Below, piece by piece: positions 1-13,034 of a stretch of DNA of 64,000 nt. A program made the translations under genes and the position numbers. How positions within the stretch are numbered: the stretch's first letter is position 1; the number at the start of each line of letters is the position of its first letter. Source of the stretch: Lithospermum erythrorhizon (Eukaryota > Streptophyta > Magnoliopsida > Boraginales > Boraginaceae); contig JADFUC010001868.1 of NCBI GenBank assembly GCA_019722365.1, positions 806,001 to 870,000 on the forward strand, read 5' to 3'. The notes below the pieces were generated by a model. That model saw nothing but the letters and a program-made list of their open reading frames with translations, did not search any database and had not been told where the DNA came from.

Positions 1-450
1 TGATCCCAGACACCACTTGTGTCTCAGCCTCCACTACTTCATCAAACGACAGCCTTTGACCACCGCTGCCATGGTGGTACCGCTGCTGTCCCCGGTTGTA
101 CTCTTCCACACAATACCTATTGAAATATATTACGATTTATAGGATTATTTATAGAATTATAGCCTTTTGTATATATAGCTAGTAGTTAAGTTTGATTAAA
201 TAATTAATAAATGCAATAAATTCCTACATAAATATACAAATCAAAATATATTCGAGCTAGTAAATCATAACATATTCTAATAGTACCTCCCTAGTTCTTG
301 AATTTCTTGGTTACTCTTGACGTTCTTGACTTTTGTTCTCCCCCCAACTATGCGTCCTCCTAGACCATTTACTTGAAATGAGTGGAATAAAATTACTGTT
401 AGTAGGAGAGTAAGGAAAGTAGTGAATTGATGAAGAGTTCCTTTCGCCAT
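1..450 (-). CDS. Phytocystatin (cysteine protease inhibitor), 5' part, cut by window edge
   Basis: Secreted inhibitor of papain-type cysteine proteases. Exon 1 is 450-287: ATG at 450-448, then a hydrophobic stretch (residues about 8-26) that reads as a signal peptide, a Gly/Arg-rich junction (GLGGRIVGGRTKV) and the cystatin N-terminal motif QEIQELG. The donor GTACTA follows at 286. Exon 2 begins at 116 after an AATAG acceptor; the split codon joins as Arg, giving RYCVEEYN, and continues through FDEVVEAETQ to the inhibitory loop QVVSG (QxVxG) next to the window edge. The second loop Trp lies outside the window. Between YN and FDEV there is an unusual His/Gly/Gln-rich insert (RGQQRYHHGSGGQRL). 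The LGRYCVEEYN motif and the loop make the family certain; which paralog it is cannot be settled from half a gene. The intron (286-117) is short and AT-rich. Confidence 0.88.
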
Positions 451-1290
451 TCAAATAAAGAAAAGGGGTTTTGTTGTTAATTTTCGTGGTCACTAGATTT
501 GTAGTTGTATTTGGTTTGAGGATGGAAGAAAGATTTATTATTGTGAGGAGAGTTGTGGGAAGAGGGAAGAGTACACGTAAAGGGATGGGCAAAGCGGTTT
601 GCAATATGGCAACGATTGCTAGGTGCCGCGTTTTGTTACATTGGATAAGCTAGAACAACGGAATAAATTAAAACCAACAAATCTTGTTTATAATTCATAC
701 TACAATTATATATATTCACATATAACACGAACATAAAACACTTTAAACAACAAAAAACGTAATGCATATCATACATCAAAATAATAAAAATATATAACAT
801 GGCAACGACATAGGATTATTTAGACACGAATTTAACATTAAATTTTATATAAACCACAGAAAAAACGACGTAACATCAAGGACGTATGTCTTAAATAGCT
901 AGTTTACTTTTCAATCAAATATAAATATATATATATATACAAAAAAACTGTCTTTAATTTTCACAATTTCATGCACTATTTCTGTATAGATACATGTACT
1001 ATTTCATTAAATTATACATATATATATATATAGCCAGCTAATTTATGTTATAAAATGTGACAAAGCTTATTAGAAATGGTTTTGTGCATATTTCCTTCCC
1101 ATGGCACAGTCATTGCTTTGGCTGTTTGCGGAAATTGGAGATGACCTGTAGTTGTTTTATCTTGACTTCCATGAACAAATACGCCCATCGTTTAGCCAAG
1201 ATCGGTCAAATTTTGAAGACACCGAAAATTTATTAAAAAAATAATTAAATTGATTGGCATTTAATTAATCTCAAATTAATTGGCGATCGG
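451..1290. other. AT-rich upstream region of the phytocystatin gene
   Basis: No coding signal was found. This is the presumed promoter side of the minus-strand cystatin gene. Short AT-dinucleotide runs (about 925-940 and 1017-1032) and several TATA-like strings are present, but AT-richness makes any single TATA call unsafe. Confidence 0.4.
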
Positions 1291-3290
1291 TTCACTAAAA
1301 ATACCACGTGACTGACAGGTTCTCTGCTAACCTTAAATTCAAATCAAACCCCGAACTAACCAGGTTCTTCAACAAACCCCCGGAGTTAACTTAAGCAAAA
1401 TAAGGGTTTTACATTAATTAAACCCCTTGTAATCAATCTTCCGGTTAACAGTGTTCTGGTAAAAAATGCTTTAGCATTAAATGTCAATTAAACTTTTTGC
1501 TCCGAAAACCCCAATTTCATCAATTGCACCTGGTCAGAGCTGGACGCTCCGAGGCCACGCTACCAAACGAAGACCCAAAAATCACTCGGCTTAATACGTA
1601 AGACTCCACAAGCTGTGTGGGTTCAAAATCAGCGCTACAAAATTTGGCGTATCCGAATTAACACTCCGTGGTCGTGGTGTAAAATCAAGGCTCCAAAGGT
1701 CCGGGCCTTCAATATGAAATGTTTTGACCCAGAAAGAACTGAACCTTCTTTTTATCTTGGAAATAGGCGCCTATTTGTGTTATTTGGCCACCAAGAAAAT
1801 TCTAAATCGCCCGACGGCCCGTATCTTCGCCTCAAAATTCAACTGCCGTGATCGCGATTCAATTGAAATCAAACCGACCAATCGTATAAAGATTCGAGGC
1901 CTGTGAACCTATAAATACCCCCCCCATTTGGCAAAAAAATTCAATCATCATTCTTCCGCCACCACAAAATACACATCAAAATCCCCGAGAAAATTACAGA
2001 GAATCTGTCAAATTTCTAAAAGAATCTTTTAAACCGTCACAGGCCACCATGCGGTGGTCGAAACACCTCCTCCAGCCACAAAAACAAAGCGTCAAATTGC
2101 GACCATCAGACAACGTTAATAATTTTGTTAGAAGAAATCACGAGAATCGACGAAAGTTTCTCAGAACGCTCAATATCCGTGACAAGCCTACGTGAACCCC
2201 CCGACATTCACAAAACTCTACTTAACACCGATAAATTTCGCGCTTGATTCATCAAATCCCGTGACATGTGAATAAACCGGTAGCTTAATCTCCATACCAG
2301 ATTATAAAGTGAAACACGTCAAGCAGTTCTCTCTGCCTACTGATCAAGATCATCAACAAGGTCGAAAGTTCCACCTTCATACCGATCATCGATCATCACT
2401 ACAACAAGCCGCTATGTCACAGAGAAAGCTGTGGGCCGACACTCACTTCAAAGTTTTAATCGCCGAGCCAAATCCCACTGCTCCCGCTTAGTTAATTAAA
2501 TTTCACTAAGTCAAGCCGAAAGCACCACTCAAGCTTCCAAGCTGAGCCAAATCTCACTAAGTCATGTCGGTGACTAATCTTACTAAGCCCACGTAGGCCA
2601 TATCCTTTAAATCTCTCTATAGCAACAAGTTACTAAGCGACGTTGTAGAAGATGCCAGCAAGAACGCCGCTTTTAACATTTGCTTCCCACTACCCATAAA
2701 TTTCTAGCCCCATTTCAAATCAAGGTCATATCACACACTGTTCCATAAAGACAAAAATGGGCTGCTCATTACGCTCCCACCACAAAAGCAAGAGATCTCC
2801 CCGGTAATAAATCTCAAAGTCCTATCAAGGCCGTGAGTTCAGCCTACTTAAGTCCCACCAGCAGTACTAAGGTAAGTCTCACGTCAGAACGCCATAAAGA
2901 AGCTCCATCGTTTTAAAAGATTGAGATCAATTCCAAGACCCAAGATCAAGTCCATACAACCAACACGTGGAATACGCCGCGGCGCCCTAAATGAACCATA
3001 TCCAAGCCTGCACTGGGGCCCAAGTCTATCACACTGCGACATCTCCTATCCAAATCCAAATCAAATGAAATCAAGTCAAGTCAAGTCAAGTTCAACCAAC
3101 TGCCGCCTTCTATCGTAATCAAGCTCAAATCGAAAGGTGCCTGCATATCTTCACAATTCATCGCCATGAACGCCAGTGATCCAGCTCGACAATCACCGAT
3201 TTTCTTTGGGATTTGATAAAACCCGCACACTGATAAATTCCTTCTACATTGCGTTATATTTTCGCACTTATCATAACCGCCTTGCATTAC
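1290..3290. mobile_element. GC-elevated block, possibly a solo LTR or LTR-retrotransposon remnant
   Basis: This stretch is clearly richer in G+C and CpG than its surroundings and has no long open frame. A promoter-like CTATAAATAC lies at about 1910 and is followed by many short motifs such as TCACTAAGTC repeated near 2505-2590. One strong internal TATA without a gene downstream, together with the compositional break, suggests an LTR. I could not find convincing TG..CA termini or a target-site duplication, so the borders are only those of the compositional change. Confidence 0.3.
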
Positions 3291-4382
3291 AAATGTTTTT
3301 CTTTAGTTTCAATTTATTTGTCTGTGATTACTAAATATTGACGTAGTTTTCATTCATTTACATCGGTATTAGCTTATTGATTAGAGAAAGAAATGTTACA
3401 ATCTTCGTGCACTTACGTAAGAGTATAATTTTGTAGTTTTTGTTGAAAAGTAATATCTACGTGTGCCTCTTTACATGAAACACGTATTTTCGAGATTAGA
3501 GAATGTTCATATGAGTATCATACGAAATATTTAAGATGATACGTTTTTATAATACCTGTAGTTTTTACTAACTATTTGTCGATTGTGCGTGATGATATAG
3601 CTTTGTTCTTGCCCATTCATGTGTTAATCTACGATGACAATGTTTTTCAAGTATTACTTTTATACGCTTAAATTGTCAAGCAATTAATTTAATCGTTGAT
3701 CACTTACCTTTAATCTAACGATTAATATGTACAAGGGTAATTTGGGAATTCATTTTTTTTTAATTTTTTAAAAATAGGCAAGATCAGATCGCATATCTTG
3801 TGCCTTATTTTGCTGCATTTTCCTTTTTTGTTTTCTTTTTTGTTTAGACTTGCATTTAGATCCATTTAATTTGAAATTGATTTAGATTTTGTAACCAATT
3901 AATCTATAAATATGCCATTTTCAAGCAAATTTAAAATCAATCAAAATCCTCTCAATCTCTAAACAAGTACCTAAAATATCATTAATTTTCATACCACTTA
4001 AATTCTCTCTATTTAAATCAGATACTCATTTGCTGCACAGATCATTTCCAAGAGTATTAAAATACCATTATATTTTTGTACCAATGATATGCATCGACGA
4101 AAATTCCTTTATTAATTTGATTGTAACCGCAATATTTTTTATATCAATACGATAATAATATCATATCATATATATTAAAATGTAACACCATCACTAAAAA
4201 ATATCATTATAATACGATTTGCCATAGATAAGACGATGTGAAAAATTATGTGATTATTTTGAAATACCATTTCTATTACGGGTATGTATGCAAAAAGAGT
4301 ACCTAAATGCCATTTTGTCTTTTAATAATGGTAAACACTAGTTTTATTATGATACAAGCATTATATCGTAGAATAATATAGA
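3291..4382. other. AT-rich intergenic DNA, nothing recognised
   Basis: Low-complexity AT-rich sequence. No open frame of interest, no terminal repeats and no recognisable RNA gene were seen. Confidence 0.4.
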
Positions 4383-7300
4383 CACTACCACAAAATGCAC
4401 TTAGAAAGACACTTACTTCAGAGAACACTCCTATGAAAAAACGCCCTATAAAGGCTAATCTCTTGTAGAGCCGGCCAAGGTTCAAGTTAAAAAGTCAGTT
4501 TAAGTGAAATTATTAAAAAAAAATTGATTAAAATGAAGAAACCGCCTCACTTCTCTCTCTCTCTCTAATCCGCCCGCCCCCACTGCTCAGCTCTAATCTC
4601 CTCTCTCTTTTGCCGCCAACTGACCTCCGGCCTCCCTCCGCCCGACCCCCTCCTCCTGCCTCCTCCCTCCTCCCCGCCCCGCCTCCTCACCCCCCCGCCT
4701 CGGCCGCACTACTCTCACCACACTGGTACATCTCACTCTATCATTTTTGTAATATTTATTTATTTTCAAATTTTAATTTTTATTTGTTAATTTTTTTTAA
4801 TTTCTTATATTAATCAAATGTATATATATAGTTTAAAATGTTGTTTAAAATTAATTTGATTATGTTAATCTAAATGTATATATAGTTTAATTATAATTTG
4901 GGTTATTTTGAGTTTTTATGATCTAAATTAAAGCGTTTGATCTTTATCTATTTTGAGTAATTGTGGCTGGTGTTGTTGTTTTCGAGGTTTATTTGATGCT
5001 CGTTGGTGAATTTCGTTGTTTTTGTTTATTATTCGGAAAGAACGGGTTAATTTTGTTATTTTTCGGTTTATTTTGATCGTTTGCTCATTTAAGGAAGGTC
5101 TATTAATAGGAAGTTTTTTGGTTTATGATTATCCGAATCTTATTAAATTGCATAGTTTCAAGTACTAGTACGCATATGACGTGAGGTTTCGGAATCGCTG
5201 GCTATTTTGTTGGTATATGTTGTTTAATTTGTTTCAGGTGACTGATTTATTCATATTTGTAAGAAGTACTCATGATCTAAATTGGGATTTAAGTTGGTCG
5301 ATCGCTTGTCACAAGAATATGAAAACGGGTGCTGGCGAGTTTATTGAGTTTGTTCTAATAAATGCTAATGATAGAAAGTTCATTCCGCTAGCCCTTACTG
5401 GGAAGTGTTTTAATTTAGCACAAGAGGATGAGGACGACTGGGAAAGAAAGCATTTGATATATCATGCATAAATACAAACTATACTTCTGTTGGACACATC
5501 ATGTAGAGATGAAAGTTGATTCTAGGCTCACCCAATTTAAGTTTGATAGTAGCACGATGGTATGTGAACGTAGGCGTAGTGGATAATTTAGAAGAAATAA
5601 CAAGTATTAGAGGAAGATTTGATTAATCATCCCTAATTGTTTATATGTTAAAAGATGATGCGTAGAAATCTTTGTGGGATGGAGGTGGGGCTTACCAAAA
5701 TTAGATGCAGCTTTTGCCACTTGCATGTTGTGCTAAACATGGATGGACCTATTCATCTTTCGCTTAATTGCCGAGTAAGGTTAAAAGAACCGTTGTCCCA
5801 GGATAAATGCGGTTACCGAAGAATTTATGATGAAAAAACAAGTGCTCGCTCAATTGGGTTGAAACACGAGAGATACATGCATGCGTGAACGACAGATATT
5901 ATTTCAAAGGAATATGCATCATTGAAAGAATGTCTCATATAATGCTCCCCATTATACAAAGAGAGAATCTACCCTACCAAAGTGATGAATTATTTTTCAT
6001 TTATACCTAGACCTCGCTCAAAGTCATGTTTATAATGATTTTTTCTTTAGCGCAGAGTCTAGACATGTCTGTGAGATTCACCATCGTATAGTAAGGTTGG
6101 GTCGATTAGTATTTGCAAAGAGGGATTTAAAATTCACAATATTCAATTGAAACCCATCAAGTTAGAGTCGCTTCAAAGAGATCACCCCCGGCCATGAAAG
6201 CACATATTTACCATGTCCTATTGTCGGTGATCACTAACAAGAGGCGACGATCGGTACATTTGTCGCATGGCCTAAGAGATTGATTTCCTCTTACAAAAAG
6301 AAAAGGTACACAAAAATAACAGCGACACTGTATTAATCAAGTATTTTATAATTAGTCGGGCTATTCATACTAAACGTAAACCGATTGTGCCTCAAGATTC
6401 ATCGATTAAGTCACTTTACAAAGTAAGGAGAAAGCTCAATGCTCACCCGGCCACTCAGCTATTCAGAGGAAGCCAAAGATATCCTCGGTAGGCGACATCG
6501 ACCATCAGACCGGGCCTTGATTTTTGTAAGTTTATATTCTGTAAAATAGATGTGATGCATTTGAAGTTCAAATGCTCCAGTTGTTCTCAGCGGCTTACGC
6601 TTGATCTCAAGTTCTATCGACAACGTGAAAGCAGATGGTCACACGGATCGTTGGCTACCACCATGCGCATTTTTTGCTACAAGGTAAATGATAACAATAT
6701 CTACTACTAAATGTTTCAGATTTTAACATATAGTTATTACGTACAACAGGCAGACACTACGTGGTGAATATACTCCGCAGGCTAATGGTGGTTTCGATCA
6801 TCTCATCATGTTAATTACATATCATTGTGGTTAGTCTACTATAATTTATTTTAAATTAACTAGTAGTAATTTTCATACTACTGTTATATAGCTATTTTGG
6901 CTACTAAGTAATGTCATTCAAATAACGTGTTGATTATCAGCTGATACATCAATACAAGACTCCGATTATACTATACCATATGGATCCGCTTACTTAATAC
7001 ATCACTCCATCCACGTGGGATACGGTGCAAAAATCAATTGTGTATTCATTTGATTATATATATATATAGAGTAATCCGTTTATTTGTCAACATTTTTCTT
7101 TGTTTTAAAGTGAGGTTTCGAGAATATTCATAATAGCTAGCATTGAACAACATAACGAAATAATATATATATATATTATTTCTCATTATGTATTTGCTTA
7201 TTGTAGTATTATGAATGTATATCGAGGCACCAAAAAGCAAAAGTATCAGAATGTAAAGATGTCAATCTTAATCATTGGTTAGCCGTAGAGGTACATTGCA

Positions 7301-8137
7301 ATAATAATTTGGTTAGCGCATTCAAGTTATAACTTTGGTATTGGAATGATCAGATCAGTGTCCGGCGGAAGTAGAGTGCAACATATCAGAGATTCTTTGT
7401 CCGCTTGTTTATCGAGGATATCTTAGAATCCGCCAAAGACGAGTCTTTCTTTACCGTAAAAGTTCTTTAATACTTGGATTTTGATATTAGATCGTAGATA
7501 CATTGAATTCATATCATGTATGTATAACTTTTTCTTTTAGTGCCTCGGAAGGCCGCTGTCGTACATTCATGGGATGATAGAATTAATCGAGTCCATTGAA
7601 GCCAGAGGCACTTTTTTTTCAAGATTCCAAGCCGCCGTCATTTATCATGATGATAGAATTACTCGAGTCTAGGAATGTCGTAGTTATGTACACAATAATA
7701 TCTCAAGAACATTCTGTGATAAAAGAATTTGGCGACCTTCATTGATATATATATTATTTGATATACATTTGACTTAATCCATCATGTACATTTCAGTATC
7801 AAAACCCAGGATACATCGATATACATTTGACTTGACGTTACGCTTATCGGGCTATGTTTTGAATAAAAATGTTATAATTATGATTTATAAAATATTTTGA
7901 ATTTGTTTTTTCATATTACCCCTTTGGTTGCCTTGCTTGCTTTATAAAGAATGTCTATAATAAGAAAATAGATTACAAATTATTAAATTGTATGACGCTG
8001 CTGTGTCAGTTGCTTGAAATTAGTTAACTTGGCATAAGCCATGTAGCCACAAACACCAGAGGGTGCCTATTATAATGAGTTTCTTTTAAGTGTCTCTATG
8101 TTTTTTTAGTGCCCTCTACACTTTTTTTGTAGTAGTG
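4383..8137. mobile_element. CACTA (En/Spm-type) DNA transposon, probably non-autonomous
   Basis: The left end begins CACTACCACAAAATGC and the right end finishes TTTTTGTAGTAGTG, whose reverse complement is CACTACTACAAAAA. These are the typical terminal inverted repeats of CACTA elements. Subterminal motifs recur: an AGACACTTA-type motif lies near the left end (about 4410) and, inverted, near the right end (about 8090). The flanking three bases are AGA and AAA, so the expected 3-bp target duplication is imperfect. Inside are a C-rich proline-coding patch (4560-4720) and broken open frames at 5181-5471 and 5655-5888, which I could not assign to TNP2, TnpA or any other family. At 3.75 kb with no recognisable transposase it is most likely a deleted copy mobilised in trans, or one that has captured host DNA. 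Confidence 0.7.
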
Positions 8138-9335
8138 AAATAGAATAAAAAACAACATACATTATCTAAATTGTATTAAAGAAAATTCCCCTAAACATTC
8201 AACACATCAATTTTCATTTATTTTTCAACTTCTTCGTTTTCCGCTTTCTTCCGATCTTCTACCACATACTTCTTCATCTCTCTCTCATCTCGAGTTAACT
8301 TCAGCTTCCACGATGGTGGATATTGATCATTGTCAGGCTACCATTAGCTAAAGTATCCAAACACAAAACACATGTCGCTAACATTTTCACAGATAATTTA
8401 TTATATTGTGATACTATCAGATACATAGATATGGATATTTATAAAATAAAACCAAATACTCATTACTCACCGGTATGGCATTCCGCATCACATAAATACA
8501 ATCATATTTTCATATATGATATTACATTAGTTGTTATGGAATTCAAAATGGCAATAAAATATCTCCAACTAAAATAATCAAATTTCGCACACTAATACTA
8601 TCAGTCACCATTACGCTCAAGAAGTTGGTATATCAAGATACTAATTCACTAAACACTCCTTAGAATAATCAACCGTCATCTCCAAATCTACAACACCCCT
8701 ACATTAGAAAATCATAATACCTAATTCACAATTCACACCCTAGGTTTCCCAAGCATCATCATACAAAACTACAATAAATTGATTTAATGAAACAAACTTC
8801 AAAATAATTACAGTAATAACAATAACATCACATCTAATACTACATCAAACGTAACGCAGCATATCTGTAAGTACTCCAACCATGTTTTGTCAATTTCAAC
8901 ATGGTATTTTACTTTAAATCAAGAAAAATCAATCGATTAAGATTTAATAGCTTCAAAAAAGTACTGGCTTATTTTTTGCTATTTTTCACCATTTTTTATT
9001 CAATTTTTTGTAATTTTTAGCTGATTATCGCTCTAACTGAATCCTCTGCTTTTCATTGAGTTTTATTCTATATATATTTTCTCTCGAAATTTGTGAGAGT
9101 TTTTGGGTTTAGGAAGTTTAATGTTGGTATTAGTATTTAATGAAATATATTTATGATAAAGGAAACCAATTAATGTGAGGATTAATATTACCATTTAATG
9201 AAAGATCTACATTATAAAAAGTAAACTCATTAATAGCGCAAGTGCCATATTGCCTCAGAAGACCACGCATAACCAATAGATAAAGATCTAAATACAACTC
9301 CGATGATTGATGCTTTTAGTAAGAAATATTATTTG
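8138..9335. other. AT-rich intergenic DNA
   Basis: Short open frames only. A pyrimidine-rich patch at 8225-8310 followed by ATG at 8312 resembles a 5' leader, but the frame stops after about a dozen codons. No gene is supported. Confidence 0.35.
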
Positions 9336-9339
9336 TAGG

Positions 9340-9802
9340 TTAACGTTCAAGACCAAGAAGATCACAAGAAGCACATATTGCACAAGGTCACTCAGTACAA
9401 GAAAGGAGATAGCATTGCAGCTCAAGGAAAAGGCCATATGACAGGAAGCAACTGGTTATATACAGACGAAGCCTGTTTTCCATAAGAAGGTACCCGTGAT
9501 TGCTTACAATTGTCGTTTGCAGTAATATGTATTTCAGTCGAACTTTTTACTGTCTCATTCCTGTTTAATTGTTCCAAACTACAAAGAAGATTGTCCTGAG
9601 GCTGCAGTCAAAGTTGCAAGCATATGTCCCAACATCCTATTAAGGTCCGGGTTATATTCCCTCCATCCCAAAAAAGATCGTCCACTTTTAAATTTGACGG
9701 TACTTGGTGCATTCCTTGATGATATGTGTGTGATTGCAAAGATGCAAAGCATTTTGAGATTGCGGAGACAAGAAGGGCAAGGGAAACATCTCTCTTTTCT
9801 AA
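9340..9802 (+). pseudogene. Ribosomal protein eL42 (RPL36a/L44) pseudogene, introns retained
   Basis: Translating piecewise with frame changes recovers eL42 landmarks in order: VNV..., then KHILHKVTQYKKG (about 9369-9408), remnants of the AAQGK and KPVFHKK segments ending at 9487, then TKKIVLRLQ (about 9583), a broken SQHPIK segment ending about 9642, and CKHFEI...KKGKG up to a TAA near 9802. In a working plant this is a cytosolic 60S subunit protein of about 105 residues. Here several small deletions put neighbouring segments in different frames, so it cannot be translated whole. GT-AG gaps are kept at 9488-9580 and 9643-9746, so the copy arose from genomic DNA and not from reverse-transcribed mRNA. 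The second gap contains a CCCTCCATCCCAAAAAAGAT string like a Stowaway-type end. Confidence 0.72.
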
Positions 9803-10098
9803 GTATATCTTGCACTGGGATTACCAAGAAGTTTCCTTCTCTGGTGTACAAAAGCCATTTAGCACAAATAGGTCTGCACAATGAACTTACAGAGGATGAC
9901 CATTCCTGTTATTTTTTGTTTTAATAATCAATTTTTAAGATGTTAATATATATAGTGTATATATGTAGTGGTATATGGGATCAAAATACATGAACACATA
10001 ATTTTTAATTTAATAATTAATCGATGTATTTTGAACCAATAATTCAATTTTCAAAATTCGCCATTACATCAATAGATTCGTACATAATTATTTTAACC

Positions 10099-11568
10099 TC
10101 TCTATATAAAAAGTGAATGTTGGCTTTGTCTGTTAGGGCATCCGGGTGAAATTACCGCTCTGCCCCTCAGGGTGAAATTACCGCTTTTGCCCCTTCATCC
10201 TTACCAACATCCCTAAATATCTGAACTAAAGCAGGTTACCACACCAAAACATAAAACGGGCTTTAAAATTACTTAAAATACCCCCTCGACGAACACTCTC
10301 CATGTTATAAAGCATCAAGTCAATTATCGACATGCTTGATTGAAAATGTTTTAATTATCTTCATGACAGACACTAACAGTTTAATTCGCCATAAAGAAAA
10401 TGTAAACATAACAACAATCAAGCAGTGTGATAAACAATCATAAGATTTGTTCACTTGTTCCATTACAAATATGGAATAAACTTCAAGCTACATAAAACAT
10501 AAAGAATTGCTAGCTTATCATCAAACATGCAAAAAAAAAAAAAATCGAGTACACGTAGTATTTAGAAATGTGGTCTTTATCGATATCAATCAAAGCATTA
10601 CTTATTGCTATCAATTTTTGTTTATACTCACTTTCCACAATTTGACAGTAGCTGTTTACGTCTCGCTTGCTTTCAGTTTAACTTGTAGCTTACAGATTCA
10701 ACCTGGCCGAACAAGCAGACTGGGTAGTGGATCATTTTAAGCTTCAACTTGTAAATACACAGTCACAGACATGCTTCAAAAACGCTTGAAATCCAAGGAG
10801 AATCCCTCGACAAATTTGAACCGAGATCAGACATAATAGATATTTGTTATATAAAGTATGACGATTTAAAAAATTGATAAAATTTTAATTAACTTACAAG
10901 AAAGATATATTCTCATCTTATCTCGACAAAGGTTAGGAATCTATACACCTCAGCCAAGGCTCCAATAAGTATATTTCTTTCAAGCAGATGGACATTACAT
11001 CGGCATTTGTCCGGCACTTAGATAGAAACTATTGTATGAATTAACAGTTAGAAAAATAGTAAATATGAATAAATTGACAAAAATAAAAAAATGGAAACAT
11101 TTATCATCCTTTTATCAATACCAAACCCAGAACGGATGACGTTCGCTATCACCAGTACCAAACTTGATTACGGAAATCGTCAAGATAATAAAAATTATAG
11201 TTTTTATAAACCGATGTTGTTGAATATGAAGGTATTTAAAAGAAAATTTGGCATGATATTGTACACCAAAAATATTAAGAAATATTAAAAAATTCATCAT
11301 ACCTCAGAATACCCGACCCAAAAAATGTGTGTGTGATACGTTTGAAATGATTTGACGTAGACACTCATACCACCAAGATGCATCTTCTGGCGCCATCCTA
11401 TAGCAACTCCATTGCTTAAGCTGCCAGCTTAACTTGCATTTTAGACATGACCCATCGAAGTTTCAGCTGAAGAATGGGGACAAATGTGGCTTGCTATTAT
11501 TATGAGGCACAACATCAAATCTATTAACGCATCGACCAAGGCCGGGTCGGCTATTATTATTCAAACAC
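10099..11568. mobile_element. Possible Helitron
   Basis: The left end TCTCTATATAAAAAGTGAATG resembles the TC..TATA 5' ends of plant Helitrons. The right end has a small stem (GACC/GGTC around 11537-11551) about 13 bases before CTAG. A 22-base direct repeat (GGTGAAATTACCGCT core) lies at 10144-10190. No Rep/helicase coding sequence is visible. The stem is weak and the A/T insertion context is not clean, so this remains a suggestion. Confidence 0.25.
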
Positions 11569-12545
11569 TAGTTATCATAATTAAGAACATTAATACGCAC
11601 TGTACACTACCCCTCGAATCACGATATTTTCACAATAAACATGAAACGGTATACTTATTTGTTAGACTCGATTGATCCCAAAACTAACAAAAAATGATAT
11701 ATCGATGGAGAAGAAACGAATATTTGCTTTAATTTAGAAATAAAATTGAGTATAATTGAGAAATATTAACAACAATTAGATAAATATTAACAATAATTTG
11801 ATAATTAACTATCTCACTAATATAATCAATAATTTCATAATATTTAAGACATAATTCAATTCAACATGAAAAAAAAAAAGTTTATTAACATAATAATTTC
11901 GAATATTTAAGACATAATCGCTAATAACAATTTCAAAATCAATTTTGAATTAACAATAATTTGACAATTAATACATACTTCATAAATCCCAACCTAACAA
12001 ATAATCATCGTGTTTGCTGTCTAATAATCATTTCTCTAATTGCTTGTTTAACAATAATCATGGTTCTAATTGGGTTGTTTACTAACAACCACACTTAATC
12101 TTCGCTTTTGTGCACTAACAATCACGAGATCAATTCGCTAGCATTATAATAATCGAATTAGAACAAATATTTAACATATAATTTCAATTTAACAACAATT
12201 TAACAAATACACAACAGTGATAATAATTTAATAATTCAAGATTAACAAATAATTCTAAGAAATATTAACAACAAAAATTAACAAAATAGGCGTTAGTAGA
12301 AATGGAAAAAGCTAATTATGAGCATGCCAGTTTCGAAACAAGGGAATTGGGCGCGCTGCTCTCTTGCAAGCAAATTTTTTATTCTTATTTTATAAACAAG
12401 GAAATTACTTCATAGCTTAAGCATAACACAAAATTAATTACCTACTGACATGTAGTTATTTAAATCAATTCGCTTGTTGTTAAGAAAGAAATTGTTTTGT
12501 AAGAAGACAAAAGATTTTTGATTGTCGTAGTTTAAGCCACTCTAT
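11569..12545. other. AT-rich intergenic DNA
   Basis: Dominated by AACAATAATTTGA-like low-complexity repeats between 11755 and 12270. No gene or structured repeat was recognised. Confidence 0.35.
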
Positions 12546-12710
12546 TTAATTCATTGTTTTGTTATAAAGCCATAACACACTATTGTTTTGTCTTCTAAGA
12601 TTGACACAATTCGGGCCAAGAAAAGCGGCCATTTCTCCGCCAGATAACAGACGTGCCAGATAAATACGCTTCAAATATGCACCACTCATAATTGCCATAG
12701 TTGCTGCCAT
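12546..12710 (-). CDS. Unassigned 54-residue open frame with transit-peptide-like start
   Basis: ATG at 12710 in an AAAAATGGC context opens a frame beginning MAATMAIMSGAYLKR and ending at 12546. The Ala/Met/Ser-rich, basic, acid-poor start resembles a plastid transit peptide, and a GT-containing stretch near the end could be a splice donor. No downstream exon was found on the minus strand. It may be the first exon of a decayed gene or a chance frame. I do not recognise the product. Confidence 0.2.
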   Translation of the reverse strand: MAATMAIMSGAYLKRIYLARLLSGGEMAAFLGPNCVNLRRQNNSVLWLYNKTMN

Positions 12711-12759
12711 TTTTTCTTCTTCTTTCAAATAAATTAAATTTATCTCACATATAATATAC

Positions 12760-13034
12760 AAATTTTCCAAAATTGCAAATACCCTCAATGTAAAAGCGAG
12801 AAAAGTTTCAATCTTTATATATTAAGGGGTTTTATGAACAAAAATTTCCCAAGATTGCAAATACCAACAATGCAAAATATAAGAAAAGTATCAATCTTTA
12901 TATATTAAAGTGATTTTATGAACAAAATTTCCCAATATTGCAAATACCAACAATGCAAAATCAATAAAAGTTTCAATCTATATATATAGGAAGAGATTTT
13001 ATGAACCAAATATCCCAAGTTTGACAATACCTCA
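12760..13034. repeat. Tandem repeat, unit about 80-84 bp, three full copies and one partial
   Basis: The phrase ATTGCAAATACC..CAATG..AAAA..TATCAATCTTTATATATT..TTTTATGAAC begins near 12762, 12843 and 12922, and a partial copy begins near 13005. Copies differ by a few substitutions and short indels. Confidence 0.7.
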
